In this document: in pieces, positions 7,188 through 15,315 of the stretch | How positions within the stretch are numbered: the stretch's first letter is position 1 | Layout of the letters: each line of letters starts with the position of its first letter | Source of the DNA: a virus | Reading direction: 5' to 3' (one strand) | Virus record (IMG/VR): IMGVR_UViG_3300044295_000022 | Location: 1-26,497 of that record | Length of the DNA stretch: 26,497 nucleotides | Program-made: the position numbers and the translations under genes | The notes under the pieces: generated by a model | Database searches by the model: none | What the model was told of the DNA's origin: nothing | What the model saw: only the letters and a program-made list of their open reading frames with translations

Positions 7188-8483
7188 TTACTCCAAAAGT
7201 AGTATGTTGTTCGGGGTGTATTGCGTCATTATCCAGTTTGTACCGTCTGACACAAGCGTCGCCGTGTCGCCGGCTACGTTGGCCAGGATGGCCGTGCCGG
7301 CTGCGCCGCCGGCGATTGGCACGACATTACTGGATGCTGACACAAGTGTCTGCGCCTGGTAATTCTGAAAGTACAGCGCGCGTCCGGTGTTTGTGCTGGC
7401 GGTCGGCAGCGTGACCGTGCAACTGGAACCGGACTTGTTGTTGATGATCCACGTCTCGTTAGCCGCCACGCTGAAGTTGGCCGTCTTGGTGACGGGTGCG
7501 CCACCGGCGCCCGCGATCACCGACGCCGGCGTGACGTTGGTCCAGTAAGTCCCGTTGTACTGGGTCAAATCATTGGTCGCCAAAGTACCGAACTGGACGT
7601 TGCTGTCCGTGCCGCCCAACGTAGAGCCCGGCGTTATGCGTATGCTCATTGAGCCGCTGCCAGCCGTCGCCGCGTTGATGACCTCGCCCATGTAGGTTTT
7701 TTGATTTGGGGCTGACGGCTTGACTTTAGTCATTGACCCAACGTACGCCGGGTTGTAGTACAGGGCATCGCCATCGGCCCACGTCTCACCAACACTGCTG
7801 CCGGTTGTGTTGAACCCGCGCAATGTGCCGCTGACTTGAATCAAACCAAAACCGTTGAGCGCGATCGATTCGGCAGCTACACCGACGATCTGATTGGGGT
7901 CCGCCAACGCCAACGGCGTGGGTGCTACCGTAATGACGCCCGACGCGCCCACAGAACCAGTGTGATAACAAACTTGGCCCTTGGTTACCGCGCTACTGGC
8001 TTTGACGTACACATACTCAGATTCGCCGATGCGAATCAGCACGTTGGCTGTTGCCTGCAACCCAAGCGTCGTACCGCCGTCCCAGGCAAGCGTGCCCACG
8101 TCAGGCGGGACAAAATCCGGTGTAGTGTCGAACGTCACCCACGGCAAAAGCGCCTGTTGGAGCTGCGCCATGGTGCCAAGCTCCGGCTGCGGCACCATCT
8201 CCAGCCCGTTGACTTGCTTTTGCAGCTCTGCCGTTTGTGACACCAACGGCGAATCGCTGGGATTGATCGTCGGAGTGCTCGGATCAAATGAAATCGACTC
8301 CAACTGGATAGGCGGCGGTCCAAGCTGAAGATCGGTCAGCGACGTGAAGTTAGTGCCGCTACCTGTTAGGCGAAACAAGCTGAGGAAAAATCGATACCAC
8401 TCACGCGACATCAACCCCGTGCGCTGATCAATCAGCGGCACGCGAGGCGGCGTGATATTCGTGGCATTGATGAAGTCAGGCAT
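7188..8483 (-). CDS. Fibre-like virion protein, 431 aa
   Basis: The N-terminus contains PRVPLIDQRTGLMSREWYRF (residues 13-32), a segment I recognise from proteins next to P22-like neck genes, followed by a hydrophobic-aromatic helix (FLSLFRLTGSG). The middle (about residues 145-285) is a beta-rich domain with many Gly/Thr. The C-terminal part has a trimeric-fibre-like pattern (ATNDLTQYNGTYWTNVTP) and a final beta domain. It overlaps the gp10-like gene by eight bases. It could be a neck appendage, a tail-needle replacement or a fibre anchor; no gp26-like tail needle is visible elsewhere, so this is one candidate for that position. Confidence 0.65.
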   Translation of the reverse strand: MPDFINATNITPPRVPLIDQRTGLMSREWYRFFLSLFRLTGSGTNFTSLTDLQLGPPPIQLESISFDPSTPTINPSDSPLVSQTAELQKQVNGLEMVPQPELGTMAQLQQALLPWVTFDTTPDFVPPDVGTLAWDGGTTLGLQATANVLIRIGESEYVYVKASSAVTKGQVCYHTGSVGASGVITVAPTPLALADPNQIVGVAAESIALNGFGLIQVSGTLRGFNTTGSSVGETWADGDALYYNPAYVGSMTKVKPSAPNQKTYMGEVINAATAGSGSMSIRITPGSTLGGTDSNVQFGTLATNDLTQYNGTYWTNVTPASVIAGAGGAPVTKTANFSVAANETWIINNKSGSSCTVTLPTASTNTGRALYFQNYQAQTLVSASSNVVPIAGGAAGTAILANVAGDTATLVSDGTNWIMTQYTPNNILLLE

Positions 8484-9906
8484 TCGTTCCGCTCGCTAGT
8501 AGCTCGGCGCCCATGATGGCGACTTTGACCGGGTCAGTGGCGGATACCTCGTAGACACGATCGCGCAGCTTCAGCGTCATACCAAGGCGGCGCCAAAACA
8601 CGCGGCGATAGTACTGGCCAATCTTACCCATGCTAGACCAATGTTCGTTGGACCACGTATGGCCGCCATCGTCTGACCAACGCAGCATGACCTGCGGATC
8701 GCTGCCTTGGCCATCATTGAGGCCCACGCCTGACTCGCAGTTGAGTTGCAGGCTGTGCTGCGCGGTGCGCTTCAAGTTGTTCTGGCCAGTTGGCAACGCG
8801 CGCCACGACCGCAGCCATTTCTGGATGCTGCCGTTGTCCGAGTAGACGTCCAGATCAAAGGCGTAGATGTTGCCGTTTTCAAAATCGCCCACGACGATCT
8901 CGTTGTTGAACGACATTTGGCAGTTGCTGCGGTGGCGCGTGAACTCACCGGCGTTGAAGCCCGCGCGCTCATGCCAAGCATTGGTGGCGACGTCATAGAC
9001 CCAAGTCGTGTTGGCGCTGGGGAAGTTGAGCACGTAGAAAGCGTGGCCGTCCTGCTGGTAGGTATAGGCCACTGCGTCGCCCATGTTGGCGTACTGCTGG
9101 ATGTGCCATTCGACCGCATGGGTAGAAACCCTAACACCTGTGTAGCCGTTGGCTCGGTAAACGATGCCACGGCCACGGGCGTCGGCGCCTAGCCAAAAGA
9201 TGCCGTTGTCTAGCTTGGCTACGGAGTACGGCGCGATGCAGCCGATCTCGTTAAACGCGCCTTGGATACGCTGAAGCGGGAAGTCTTGCAAGCCAGCGTC
9301 GTACCAGACCTCGACGCTGTTGGTGCCAAAAAGCCACGCCTCGCGGTGGTCAACAATCAGCGAAACCAATCCGTCAGGCGAGCCTTCGGCGCTGGCAAAG
9401 TCCAGCGGGTCCACAGACAGGCCATCAAAGAGCGCAGTAACCCAGACCTTTTGGCTGTTGGGCTCGTTGAAAACGAAATAGCCATCGAGATACCCCACAG
9501 TGACAGCGCCCGGATAGTCCGGGTCGGTGATGGGTGCAAACACGTCCGTGTTGGCGTTGTAGATGTAGCCGGGACCGTTGGCCGCGATGAACAGCTGTGT
9601 GCCGTTGTCGGACATGCTGACAGGCCCGGTGCCCGCCACCGTGCCCTTGGCGGTAGCATTCCAGCTGCTGTCAATCTTGTAGAACGTGTTGCCGCTGACC
9701 GCGTAACCGTAGTTGCCATACGTCCACAAGCCGCGCACAGGCCCGACGCCAAGCGTGGCCAGCAGCGTCAGCCCTGGGCAGCGTTGCAAGAACCCCGGCT
9801 CTTGGCCGCCTTCAGGAATGACCTCGGGAAACAGATTGACCATGCGCGCGTCCGCAGCGTTGACGCTACGAGCGACGTAGGTCGAGCCAAGGATGGGCGT
9901 CTTCAT
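8476..9906 (-). CDS. P22 gp10-like packaged-DNA stabilisation / neck protein
   Basis: The 476-residue protein is close in length to P22 gp10 (472 residues) and begins MKTPILGSTYVARSVNAADA followed by RMVNLFPEV, the typical start of this family. The rest is beta-rich with repeated aromatic and glycine positions (for example YGNYGYAVSGNTFYKID), consistent with a beta-propeller-like fold. In P22, gp10 binds below gp4, seals the portal after packaging and forms the platform for tail parts. Here it overlaps the gp4-like gene by one base (ATGA), the same gene pairing as in P22. Assignment is strong. Confidence 0.9.
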   Translation of the reverse strand: MKTPILGSTYVARSVNAADARMVNLFPEVIPEGGQEPGFLQRCPGLTLLATLGVGPVRGLWTYGNYGYAVSGNTFYKIDSSWNATAKGTVAGTGPVSMSDNGTQLFIAANGPGYIYNANTDVFAPITDPDYPGAVTVGYLDGYFVFNEPNSQKVWVTALFDGLSVDPLDFASAEGSPDGLVSLIVDHREAWLFGTNSVEVWYDAGLQDFPLQRIQGAFNEIGCIAPYSVAKLDNGIFWLGADARGRGIVYRANGYTGVRVSTHAVEWHIQQYANMGDAVAYTYQQDGHAFYVLNFPSANTTWVYDVATNAWHERAGFNAGEFTRHRSNCQMSFNNEIVVGDFENGNIYAFDLDVYSDNGSIQKWLRSWRALPTGQNNLKRTAQHSLQLNCESGVGLNDGQGSDPQVMLRWSDDGGHTWSNEHWSSMGKIGQYYRRVFWRRLGMTLKLRDRVYEVSATDPVKVAIMGAELLASGTNA

Positions 9907-10622
9907 CAGTAGTTACCGGCGTAGATGTTGAAGCGCTGGCGCGTGGCGATCAGCGAGTACGGCATGGACATCACGTCATCCGGGTTGTTCACGCGCTTCA
10001 AGTCGCGCTTGGATGTCATGGCAATGCGTTGCACTTGCGGGCTGGGCTCAACGCCAAACTCGGGGGCAAACTCCATGGCCAGGTTGTACGTGAACGCCCG
10101 CAGGTAGCCCGGCGGGTAGTACAGCACTGTGGACAAATCAGCGGGCTTATCCAGCTCCTCGACGCTGATAAAGTGCCATTCCAACAGACGGGTGGGGCGC
10201 GGGTAAATGAACATCTGGACGTCGGGAAACGTCATGTTCACAAAAATCACTTGCGGGTAGGTGGACGTTACGGTCTTGACCGCGATGCCGTCATACTGTT
10301 GCTGGTTGATGAACTTGATGCCAAACGACACGTTTGTACCGGGATCACGGTAGTAGGTGGCGTCGTCGAAATAGACGGGGCGATTGCCGACGAAGTCGCC
10401 GGTGGGGCCCAGCGTGCGCGAGATTTCGCCCACAGGCCAGTTGAACACTTGATCTTGAGTGCTGAACACCGACAGTCGTTCGGTGTTCCAGCTGTCGATC
10501 ATCTGATTTAGCGCCATCAGACAATCTTGCGACGTGGCAGCTGAGGGCGTCTCGCCTTCAGCCAGGATGCCCAGCAACCGCAAGGCCCGGTTAATTTGCT
10601 CGCCAGCGGTGTAGGTTGCCAT
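9906..10622 (-). CDS. P22 gp4-like tail accessory / head-completion protein
   Basis: A 238-residue protein starting MATYTAGEQINRALRLLGIL, followed by a helical segment (ALNQMIDSWNTERLSVFS), typical of the P22 tail accessory factor gp4 family. It is longer than P22 gp4 (166 residues), as many homologues are. The protein binds the portal after packaging, extends the channel and stops DNA loss; gp4 of P22 also has cell-wall-degrading activity, but no catalytic motif can be confirmed here. The gene lies directly before the gp10-like gene with a one-base overlap. The C-terminal end (NIYAGNY) is family-like. Confidence 0.9.
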   Translation of the reverse strand: MATYTAGEQINRALRLLGILAEGETPSAATSQDCLMALNQMIDSWNTERLSVFSTQDQVFNWPVGEISRTLGPTGDFVGNRPVYFDDATYYRDPGTNVSFGIKFINQQQYDGIAVKTVTSTYPQVIFVNMTFPDVQMFIYPRPTRLLEWHFISVEELDKPADLSTVLYYPPGYLRAFTYNLAMEFAPEFGVEPSPQVQRIAMTSKRDLKRVNNPDDVMSMPYSLIATRQRFNIYAGNY

Positions 10623-10631
10623 GTGCGCTCC

Positions 10632-10847
10632 TTATTCGGTCGTAACTTCTTCCATGGGCGTGGCCGGTGCGCGGCGTGCCCTACGCTTAACTTCCAGCGC
10701 GTTTACCGGAGCCGCTTCTTCGACTGCAACCGAAGGCGTATCAGGATTGTAGCGAGTCCAGCCGTTTTGTTCATCATAAACAGCTTCTTCTTCCATCGTC
10801 GCCATCTTGGCGCCGTGGATGGGGTGGGTCATGTAGATTACAGGCAT
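10632..10847 (-). CDS. Small phage protein of the head region, 71 aa
   Basis: The product begins MPVIYMTHPIHGAKMATMEE and includes DEQNGWTRYNPDT, then a charged C-terminal tail rich in Ala, Arg and Glu. The pattern YMTHPxHG...GWTRY is familiar from short phage proteins found near capsid or neck genes, but no function is established that I know. The gene has no visible Shine-Dalgarno sequence; only the bases CTTAAATC separate its ATG from a strong UUCG hairpin. Translation may be weak or depend on the upstream gene. Confidence 0.7.
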   Translation of the reverse strand: MPVIYMTHPIHGAKMATMEEEAVYDEQNGWTRYNPDTPSVAVEEAAPVNALEVKRRARRAPATPMEEVTTE

Positions 10848-10855
10848 GATTTAAG

Positions 10856-10875
10856 AACGGGGCCGAAGCCCCGTT
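10856..10875 (-). terminator. UUCG-tetraloop hairpin between the 97-aa and 71-aa genes
   Basis: On the minus-strand transcript an 8-bp perfect stem AACGGGGC / GCCCCGTT encloses the loop TTCG, closed by C-G, which is the very stable cUUCGg tetraloop. It lies three bases after the TAA of the 97-residue gene and eight bases before the next ATG. No clear U-tract follows (CTTAAATC), so it may be a leaky terminator, an RNA 3'-end stabiliser or a translation block rather than a full terminator. Confidence 0.6.
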
Positions 10876-10878
10876 TGG

Positions 10879-11172
10879 TTAAGCAACCACAGGATACTGC
10901 CACTTGGTGCCGTCCGAAATGAACAGCTTACCAGTGCCAGTTGCGTTGGTCGTTGTCGCCAGAGAGCCAACAGGAGCCGTGGTGGTGGTCGAGTTGGCAG
11001 TGATGGCGGTCGTCAGAAAGTACAGGCTGGCCGTGGCGTTGCCGGCGGCTGCTGTACCCGTGGTGGTGACGCTGGTGGCCGACACCGCAGCCAGAGTCGA
11101 AGTACCCGTAACGGTCAACGAATCAAATTGCGGGTCAGCGTACGCAACGCCTACTGCTTTGGTATTGGGCAT
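10879..11172 (-). CDS. Small Thr/Ala-rich structural protein, 97 aa
   Basis: Begins MPNTKAVGVAYADPQFDSLT and is dominated by Thr, Ala, Ser and Val, ending with a KLFISDGTKWQYPVV segment typical of phage fibre or spike ends. A strong AAGGA site six bases before ATG supports the start. The pattern suggests a short fibre or head-decoration protein whose N-terminus binds the virion and whose end forms a small beta knob. It sits two genes after the coat gene and is flanked on both sides by tetraloop hairpins. Function is inferred. Confidence 0.72.
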   Translation of the reverse strand: MPNTKAVGVAYADPQFDSLTVTGTSTLAAVSATSVTTTGTAAAGNATASLYFLTTAITANSTTTTAPVGSLATTTNATGTGKLFISDGTKWQYPVVA

Positions 11173-11186
11173 GATGTGTCCTTAAG

Positions 11187-11208
11187 AATGGGAGCCGAGG
11201 CCCCCGTT
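11187..11208 (-). terminator. Imperfect YNMG-tetraloop hairpin between the 137-aa and 97-aa genes
   Basis: In the minus-strand RNA the arms AACGGGGGC and GCTCCCATT pair with one mismatch and one G-U wobble around the loop CTCG, which fits the stable YNMG tetraloop class. It begins six bases after the stop of the 137-residue gene and is followed by CTTAAGGA, whose AAGGA is the ribosome binding site of the next gene. The layout matches the hairpin at 10856-10875. Confidence 0.5.
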
Positions 11209-11213
11209 CAAGT

Positions 11214-11627
11214 TTAGGCCACGCGGTACAACGACCAAGTGCCGTCGCCGGTTTTACGGGCGCGGAACAGTTGGGCGGTGCCAGCGGTAGCCACGACGGT
11301 CATCAGACCGACCAGCGTCCAGCCCGTGCCAGCCACCAGCGTGATCACGCCAGAGCTAGAGCCGTCCACGTTCACCACGGACATGTCAAAAGACACGCCT
11401 GGCTTGGTGGCGGAGGGCAGAGCTGCTTCCAGATCAGCCACGGTGGGCAGCGTGTAGCTGGCAGCAGACGTGCCGGGCGAGCCCAGCAGGATGCCGTTCA
11501 GCACTTGCGCAGCGGTCAGCGTAGCGGTGACGGTTGCAGTTGCGGGAGCGGGGATGACTTTGAATTGCGCTTCGTTGAGGTTGCCATCACCAATCTGATA
11601 GCCGCCAGAACCATTAGGGAGAGCCAT
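11214..11627 (-). CDS. Putative head decoration or head-fibre protein, 137 aa
   Basis: The protein begins MALPNGSGGYQIGDGNLNEA and is beta-rich, with the segments TATLTAAQVLNGILLGSPG and SYTLPTVADLEAALPS, then a C-terminal sandwich-like part ending RARKTGDGTWSLYRVA. Its place directly after the coat gene and its composition are typical of head-fibre or decoration proteins that bind the outside of the capsid. An AAAGGA site seven bases before ATG supports strong expression. It resembles annotated head-fibre proteins, but I cannot confirm a family without a search. Confidence 0.72.
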   Translation of the reverse strand: MALPNGSGGYQIGDGNLNEAQFKVIPAPATATVTATLTAAQVLNGILLGSPGTSAASYTLPTVADLEAALPSATKPGVSFDMSVVNVDGSSSGVITLVAGTGWTLVGLMTVVATAGTAQLFRARKTGDGTWSLYRVA

Positions 11628-11655
11628 GATAATTTCCTTTCAAATTTAAGACGTT

Positions 11656-11678
11656 GAAAGGGGCCGAAGCCCCGTTTC
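11656..11678 (-). terminator. UUCG-tetraloop hairpin directly after the coat gene
   Basis: The minus-strand RNA can form GAAA-C-GGGGC / GCCCC-TTTC around a TTCG loop, with one bulged C. It starts three bases after the coat stop codon and ends in a short pyrimidine run (TTTC) before AACGTC. It could end part of the transcripts after the abundant coat message or protect its 3' end. The core is identical to that of the hairpin at 10856-10875. Confidence 0.6.
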
Positions 11679-11681
11679 AGA

Positions 11682-12890
11682 TCAGCCCCACAGGCGGCAA
11701 GCCATCTGCGGACGAATCGTGCTGTAGCCGTACAGCACATCGATACGACACGGCATGCGGTCGTTGTTGATATCGTACTGGCGGACAACACGCAGGCTGA
11801 TGCCGTTGTGCACGGCACGGGCTGCCATGTCCACGCCTTGGGGCAGGAGCAGGTCAGCGGTAGCGAACGTGATGGCGTCCTTGTGGTAGACCAAGTTTTG
11901 AGCGTACTGGCTGGAAGCAGCGCCCACAAACACGACGGCTTTGCTGGTCTGGGGCAGCACGTCCACGGTGGCCAGGGCATGGTTAGCCGAGTACATCGGG
12001 GCAACGGTGATGCTACCAGCGCCAGAGCCGTTCAGGGTCACGTCGGCCAAAGCCACGAACTGGAACAGCGAGCCGGTGGACTCACGGGTCTGCGGGTTCA
12101 CAGCGTAGCAGTCAGCCACGGTGAACACGTCGCCGGCCTTGACGGTGCCAGCAGCACCAGCGCCGGTGATGGCAATGGTGGTAGCGCCTTCGCTGGTCAC
12201 AGCGGCAGAGGTGGTGCCGCCAGTAGCGGTACGCGAGCCGGTGGTGAACTGCTTGATCGACTGAGACATGTTGATCTCGTCGAAGCCCAACACGCCCACG
12301 CCCATCATGCCGTTCTTGAACTGCTTGCTGATGGTGTCGGTCGGGTTGAACAGGCCCTTCATGCCTTCGACCAAACCAGCGTTGGCAGCCGGGTTGACGG
12401 TGGCGTAACGGGGGTTCATCACAGCTGCGTTTTCGTTCAGCTTCTGTTGAGCTTGCAACAGAACGAGCGAAGTGGCGGGCGTGGTGCCAGGCGTACCAAC
12501 GGAGTTACCGATGGTTTTGTAGGCGTTGGCGACGTCAGCGTCAATGCTGGAGGCCAGCTGGCTGATACGAGGCTTCAACACACGCTCTGCGAAGTCGTCC
12601 AACTGCATGGTCAATTCGGCAGAGGTGAAGTTCACGCCGATGTGCTTTTGAGAAGCAACAGTCAGGGTCGTGTACTGTTCGTTGTCGTCCTGGGTTTGCA
12701 AGGCGGCGCCGTCAGTCACCAGAGCGCGGTCCGGCAGGCGGATACGCAGGGTCGAACCAATCTTGGCGCCTTCGACAGCGAAGCTGTCGTCGTACTGACG
12801 GTTCACGTTGCGGGTGAGCACCAGGTTGTTCTCCAGAATTTCCAGAGCCTTCCGGGTGATCATGTCAATGGTAAGAATGCTGTTAGACAC
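11682..12890 (-). CDS. Major capsid (coat) protein, P22 gp5-like
   Basis: A 402-residue coat protein. The start is GTG at 12890, seven bases after an AAAGGA site; the upstream TTG at 12896 sits almost on that site and is rejected. The N-terminus (MSNSILTIDMITRKALEILE, then NNLVLTRNVNRQYDD) is the hallmark of the P22 coat protein family, whose members build T=7 procapsids with an HK97-type fold. An inserted beta-rich segment (about residues 220-290) is where the P22 I-domain would lie. It follows the scaffold gene by 18 bases, the usual order for co-assembly. Confidence 0.93.
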   Translation of the reverse strand: MSNSILTIDMITRKALEILENNLVLTRNVNRQYDDSFAVEGAKIGSTLRIRLPDRALVTDGAALQTQDDNEQYTTLTVASQKHIGVNFTSAELTMQLDDFAERVLKPRISQLASSIDADVANAYKTIGNSVGTPGTTPATSLVLLQAQQKLNENAAVMNPRYATVNPAANAGLVEGMKGLFNPTDTISKQFKNGMMGVGVLGFDEINMSQSIKQFTTGSRTATGGTTSAAVTSEGATTIAITGAGAAGTVKAGDVFTVADCYAVNPQTRESTGSLFQFVALADVTLNGSGAGSITVAPMYSANHALATVDVLPQTSKAVVFVGAASSQYAQNLVYHKDAITFATADLLLPQGVDMAARAVHNGISLRVVRQYDINNDRMPCRIDVLYGYSTIRPQMACRLWG

Positions 12891-12908
12891 GGTCAAGTCC
12901 TTTCAAAA

Positions 12909-13700
12909 TTAGCGGGTCATCTGTGCTTGCAGCTTCTTTATCTGGCGTGCACGTTCCGCTTCAATCCACTGCGAGTCAGTCATGGTCTTCGTTGAACGAG
13001 GATCAGTCGTGTCGTATTGCAGATTTCCACTGGTACGTGCCGATGCCGGGGAAAGCGGCGCAGGCGCGGACGTTGTTTTTACGACAGGAGGATTTTCGGC
13101 CACTTTGGCTTCAATCTTCCCAATCTCTTTGGCTTGCAGGAGGGGCGACAACCGGGAGATGCGCTCGGCTTCCTTGACGTTAACACCTAGGTAATATGCT
13201 ACCTCGGGGCCGACGTCGGACGCTTTGATCGTTTCAGCCATCACCGTTGTGATCGGAAGGTTCGGGTTGTAGGCGACTTGCTGGAAGTCGGCATACTTGT
13301 CCCGAGCTTTTTCCTCTCGCTCTAGGTGGGCGTCTTCGATAGCAGCAAGCTGCTTTTGAAGTTCCTGCTGCTGCACCAGCTTTTCAGCCTCGGCTCGTAT
13401 GAACTGGGCATACGCCTGGGGGCTTTCAAACTGATCAGCGGTAGGCACTTCAGCAGGCACGGCTGGCGCAGGCGCCAACTTAGCTTGTTGCTCACGTTCC
13501 CATTTACGCTGTTCTCTTGCAAGTCGTTTGCCGATCATTGCATCGATTTCGGCCTGCGTATAAGTTTTTTCCGCTGGCTTTTCTTCGGTTGCAGTCTCGA
13601 CGACTTCCGGCGCTGTTTCTGCTATCTCGGGAGTGGCCGTCACTTCCGGTGCGGGCGCGGAGTCTACTTCCGCTAAGGGCTGTTGGACTTCTTCAGTCAT
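12909..13700 (-). CDS. Scaffolding-like protein, 263 aa
   Basis: The start is placed at ATG 13700, seven bases after AGGA; an in-frame GTG at 13733 lies inside a hairpin. The first 45 or so residues are acidic and rich in Glu, Pro, Ala and Val, then come charged helices (IGKRLAREQRKWEREQQ; LEREEKARDKYADFQQ) and a basic C-terminal tail (RARQIKKLQAQMTR). An acidic N-terminus, helical centre and basic C-terminal helix that binds coat protein is the P22 scaffolding plan, and the gene stands directly before coat. It would guide procapsid assembly and leave before packaging. Sequence similarity itself was not tested. Confidence 0.85.
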   Translation of the reverse strand: MTEEVQQPLAEVDSAPAPEVTATPEIAETAPEVVETATEEKPAEKTYTQAEIDAMIGKRLAREQRKWEREQQAKLAPAPAVPAEVPTADQFESPQAYAQFIRAEAEKLVQQQELQKQLAAIEDAHLEREEKARDKYADFQQVAYNPNLPITTVMAETIKASDVGPEVAYYLGVNVKEAERISRLSPLLQAKEIGKIEAKVAENPPVVKTTSAPAPLSPASARTSGNLQYDTTDPRSTKTMTDSQWIEAERARQIKKLQAQMTR

Positions 13701-13719
13701 TTCCGATTCCTGAGAATCC

Positions 13720-13736
13720 CTGGTGAACCGCACCAG
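13720..13736 (-). promoter_or_regulatory. Small hairpin in the leader of the scaffold gene
   Basis: The sequence CTGGTG / CACCAG forms a perfect 6-bp stem with a 5-base loop, 20 bases before the scaffold ATG. It lies just downstream of the larger hairpin at 13750-13784, so the scaffold-coat leader holds two stem-loops in about 65 bases. It could affect translation or RNA decay. Confidence 0.4.
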
Positions 13737-13749
13737 TACGGGATTGTTT

Positions 13750-13784
13750 GATCTTACATCCGTTTTTCAGTCGGATGCAAGATC
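13750..13784 (-). promoter_or_regulatory. 13-bp stem-loop between the spike and scaffold genes
   Basis: Arms at 13750-13762 (GATCTTACATCCG) and 13772-13784 (CGGATGCAAGATC) pair over 13 positions with a single non-Watson-Crick pair, around a 9-base loop. It sits four bases after the stop of the beta-helix spike gene. No U-tract follows on either strand, so it is not a standard intrinsic terminator. A weak promoter-like pair (TTGCAT and TAAGAT, 18 bases apart on the minus strand) overlaps the stem. Processing site, attenuator or operator are all possible. Confidence 0.6.
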
Positions 13785-13787
13785 GGG

Positions 13788-15305
13788 TTAAGCAAGATTC
13801 GCCATAGCTTTCCAAGTTCCGGGCGTTCCCGCCACGGTACACATCCAGCCAGCGGGTTGACCTGATGTGGCATTGCTTTTAAATACAACATCACCTTGCG
13901 CCCATGTTCCTGTGGTCGGGGCCGCAGAAGCAGTGGTCACAACTTTTGTATTTACATAAATGCCTTTGTCTTCAAATACGGAATAAAGATTCGACACAAA
14001 CTGACCTTGTGTCCCAATACCAGATTCGTAATACAGCGCATTGGCATTTGATCCAGCAGCGGCAGGGTCGCCTTGGGCTGTAAGGGGGTCAATAAGTTTG
14101 AACGTCGAATCAAATCCTGTAGCCGCATCAGCTTGAAACTGAAAAGCGTAGTAGCAACGGTCGGTAGAACCGATTGTTGAATCATATTTAACTGAAGGGT
14201 TGACAACCACCACGTTACCCATCGAAGCTGTCATGCTGGCGCTGGCAGTAAACTGAAAAGCACCAGTGTTTTGAGATAGTGCAGTGCGTCCGGGGTTAAT
14301 TGCTGTCGGTCGGTTCAGAAAAACTTGAAGCCCCGTTCCTGCGTTATCTTCCATTGCAAACGCATTTGCTTGGTTGTTTACCCAAACAGGATTGTTTACA
14401 ACCAAATATCCACGGGTTGCACCCGGTTGACCGCTGTAAACAAATCCATAACCACTGTCAAAATCTTTATGGTTATTCACAGTCATTTGGTACAGATTGT
14501 CGGTCAGAGCGACTGCATTTAAATCAATTCTGATGCCAGCGCCGACGTTTGACGATGTGATTAAATTGTTAATCGTAATGTCACGAACCCAATCAGCAAC
14601 GTCATCAGGTTCAATGTCAATGCCTGCCATTGGCGCAGTACCGAAACCACCGCCCGGTTTGTAGCCTGTGCCACGCAACTCACAATCATTCATCACAACA
14701 TGATTGCCTGAAATTAAGCTAATTCCTTGGCGGCGGTTGCTCTCACAGATTACGTTTTCCAAAAACACATATTCACTGGCCGTGTTTCCACCAGAAGCAT
14801 ACGAACGGGAAATTAAAATCCCATCGCCCCAACCTTGTCGGTAAGTCATTCCAGATGATTTGAACCATTGAGCGCCAGCAAGCCACAAGCACATGCCACC
14901 TTCACCAAGGCTACCTGTGTGGGTTGTCCAGTCGCCGGTAATGAAACCTTTACCTGTTACGGACACATATTCAGCGTCTGCGACCAAGAACACAGCATAC
15001 GATTGCGTGTTACCCGTATTTGCCAAAACAAGTTCAGCGCCGTCCGCAAAATTCACGTTGATGTTGTCTTTTAATACAACAGCAACAGCAGCACTACCAG
15101 ACGCCGGGTTGGTGGTTACAGTCGCAACAGGGTATTGACCATAGGGGATATACACAACGCCGCCGCCAGCAGCATAAGCAGCATCAACAGCAGCTTGGAT
15201 TGCAGCGGTGTTCACTGCACCTGTTGCGCTTTCAGAAGCGCCGTAATCAAGAATGTTGAACGGAGCGCCGTTCACCATTGAATAAGTTGCTTTGGTCAAA
15301 CTCAT
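13788..15305 (-). CDS. Beta-helix tail spike-like protein, 505 aa
   Basis: Start chosen at ATG 15305, six bases after AAAGGA; the earlier in-frame TTG overlaps that site. After a short leader (MSLTKATYSMVNGAPFNILD) comes a pectate-lyase-type entry (YGASESATGAVNTAAIQAAV, about residues 20-40). A long series of Asn/Gly-rich beta-helix turns follows, with right-handed parallel beta-helix character. The end (WMCTVAGTPGTWKAM) is a common spike C-terminus. Such proteins bind or cut surface polysaccharide. It lacks the head-binding domain seen in the 695-residue tailspike, so it may attach through that protein or the fibre. Substrate unknown. Confidence 0.8.
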   Translation of the reverse strand: MSLTKATYSMVNGAPFNILDYGASESATGAVNTAAIQAAVDAAYAAGGGVVYIPYGQYPVATVTTNPASGSAAVAVVLKDNINVNFADGAELVLANTGNTQSYAVFLVADAEYVSVTGKGFITGDWTTHTGSLGEGGMCLWLAGAQWFKSSGMTYRQGWGDGILISRSYASGGNTASEYVFLENVICESNRRQGISLISGNHVVMNDCELRGTGYKPGGGFGTAPMAGIDIEPDDVADWVRDITINNLITSSNVGAGIRIDLNAVALTDNLYQMTVNNHKDFDSGYGFVYSGQPGATRGYLVVNNPVWVNNQANAFAMEDNAGTGLQVFLNRPTAINPGRTALSQNTGAFQFTASASMTASMGNVVVVNPSVKYDSTIGSTDRCYYAFQFQADAATGFDSTFKLIDPLTAQGDPAAAGSNANALYYESGIGTQGQFVSNLYSVFEDKGIYVNTKVVTTASAAPTTGTWAQGDVVFKSNATSGQPAGWMCTVAGTPGTWKAMANLA

Positions 15306-15315
15306 TTCTGTTCCT

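Noticed and set aside
10826-10832. Single TGGGTCA word
   Set aside because: Lone match inside the 71-residue gene; one 7-bp hit is expected by chance in a window of this size.
11808-12995. 395-codon plus-strand frame opposite the coat gene
   Set aside because: It is a long shadow of the coat gene; it is rich in His, Gly and Val, as expected from antisense of high-GC codons, and the coat assignment on the other strand is firm.
13701-13733. Upstream GTG start for the scaffold gene
   Set aside because: The extra residues lie within the small hairpin, while ATG 13700 has a well-spaced AGGA. The shorter form is preferred.
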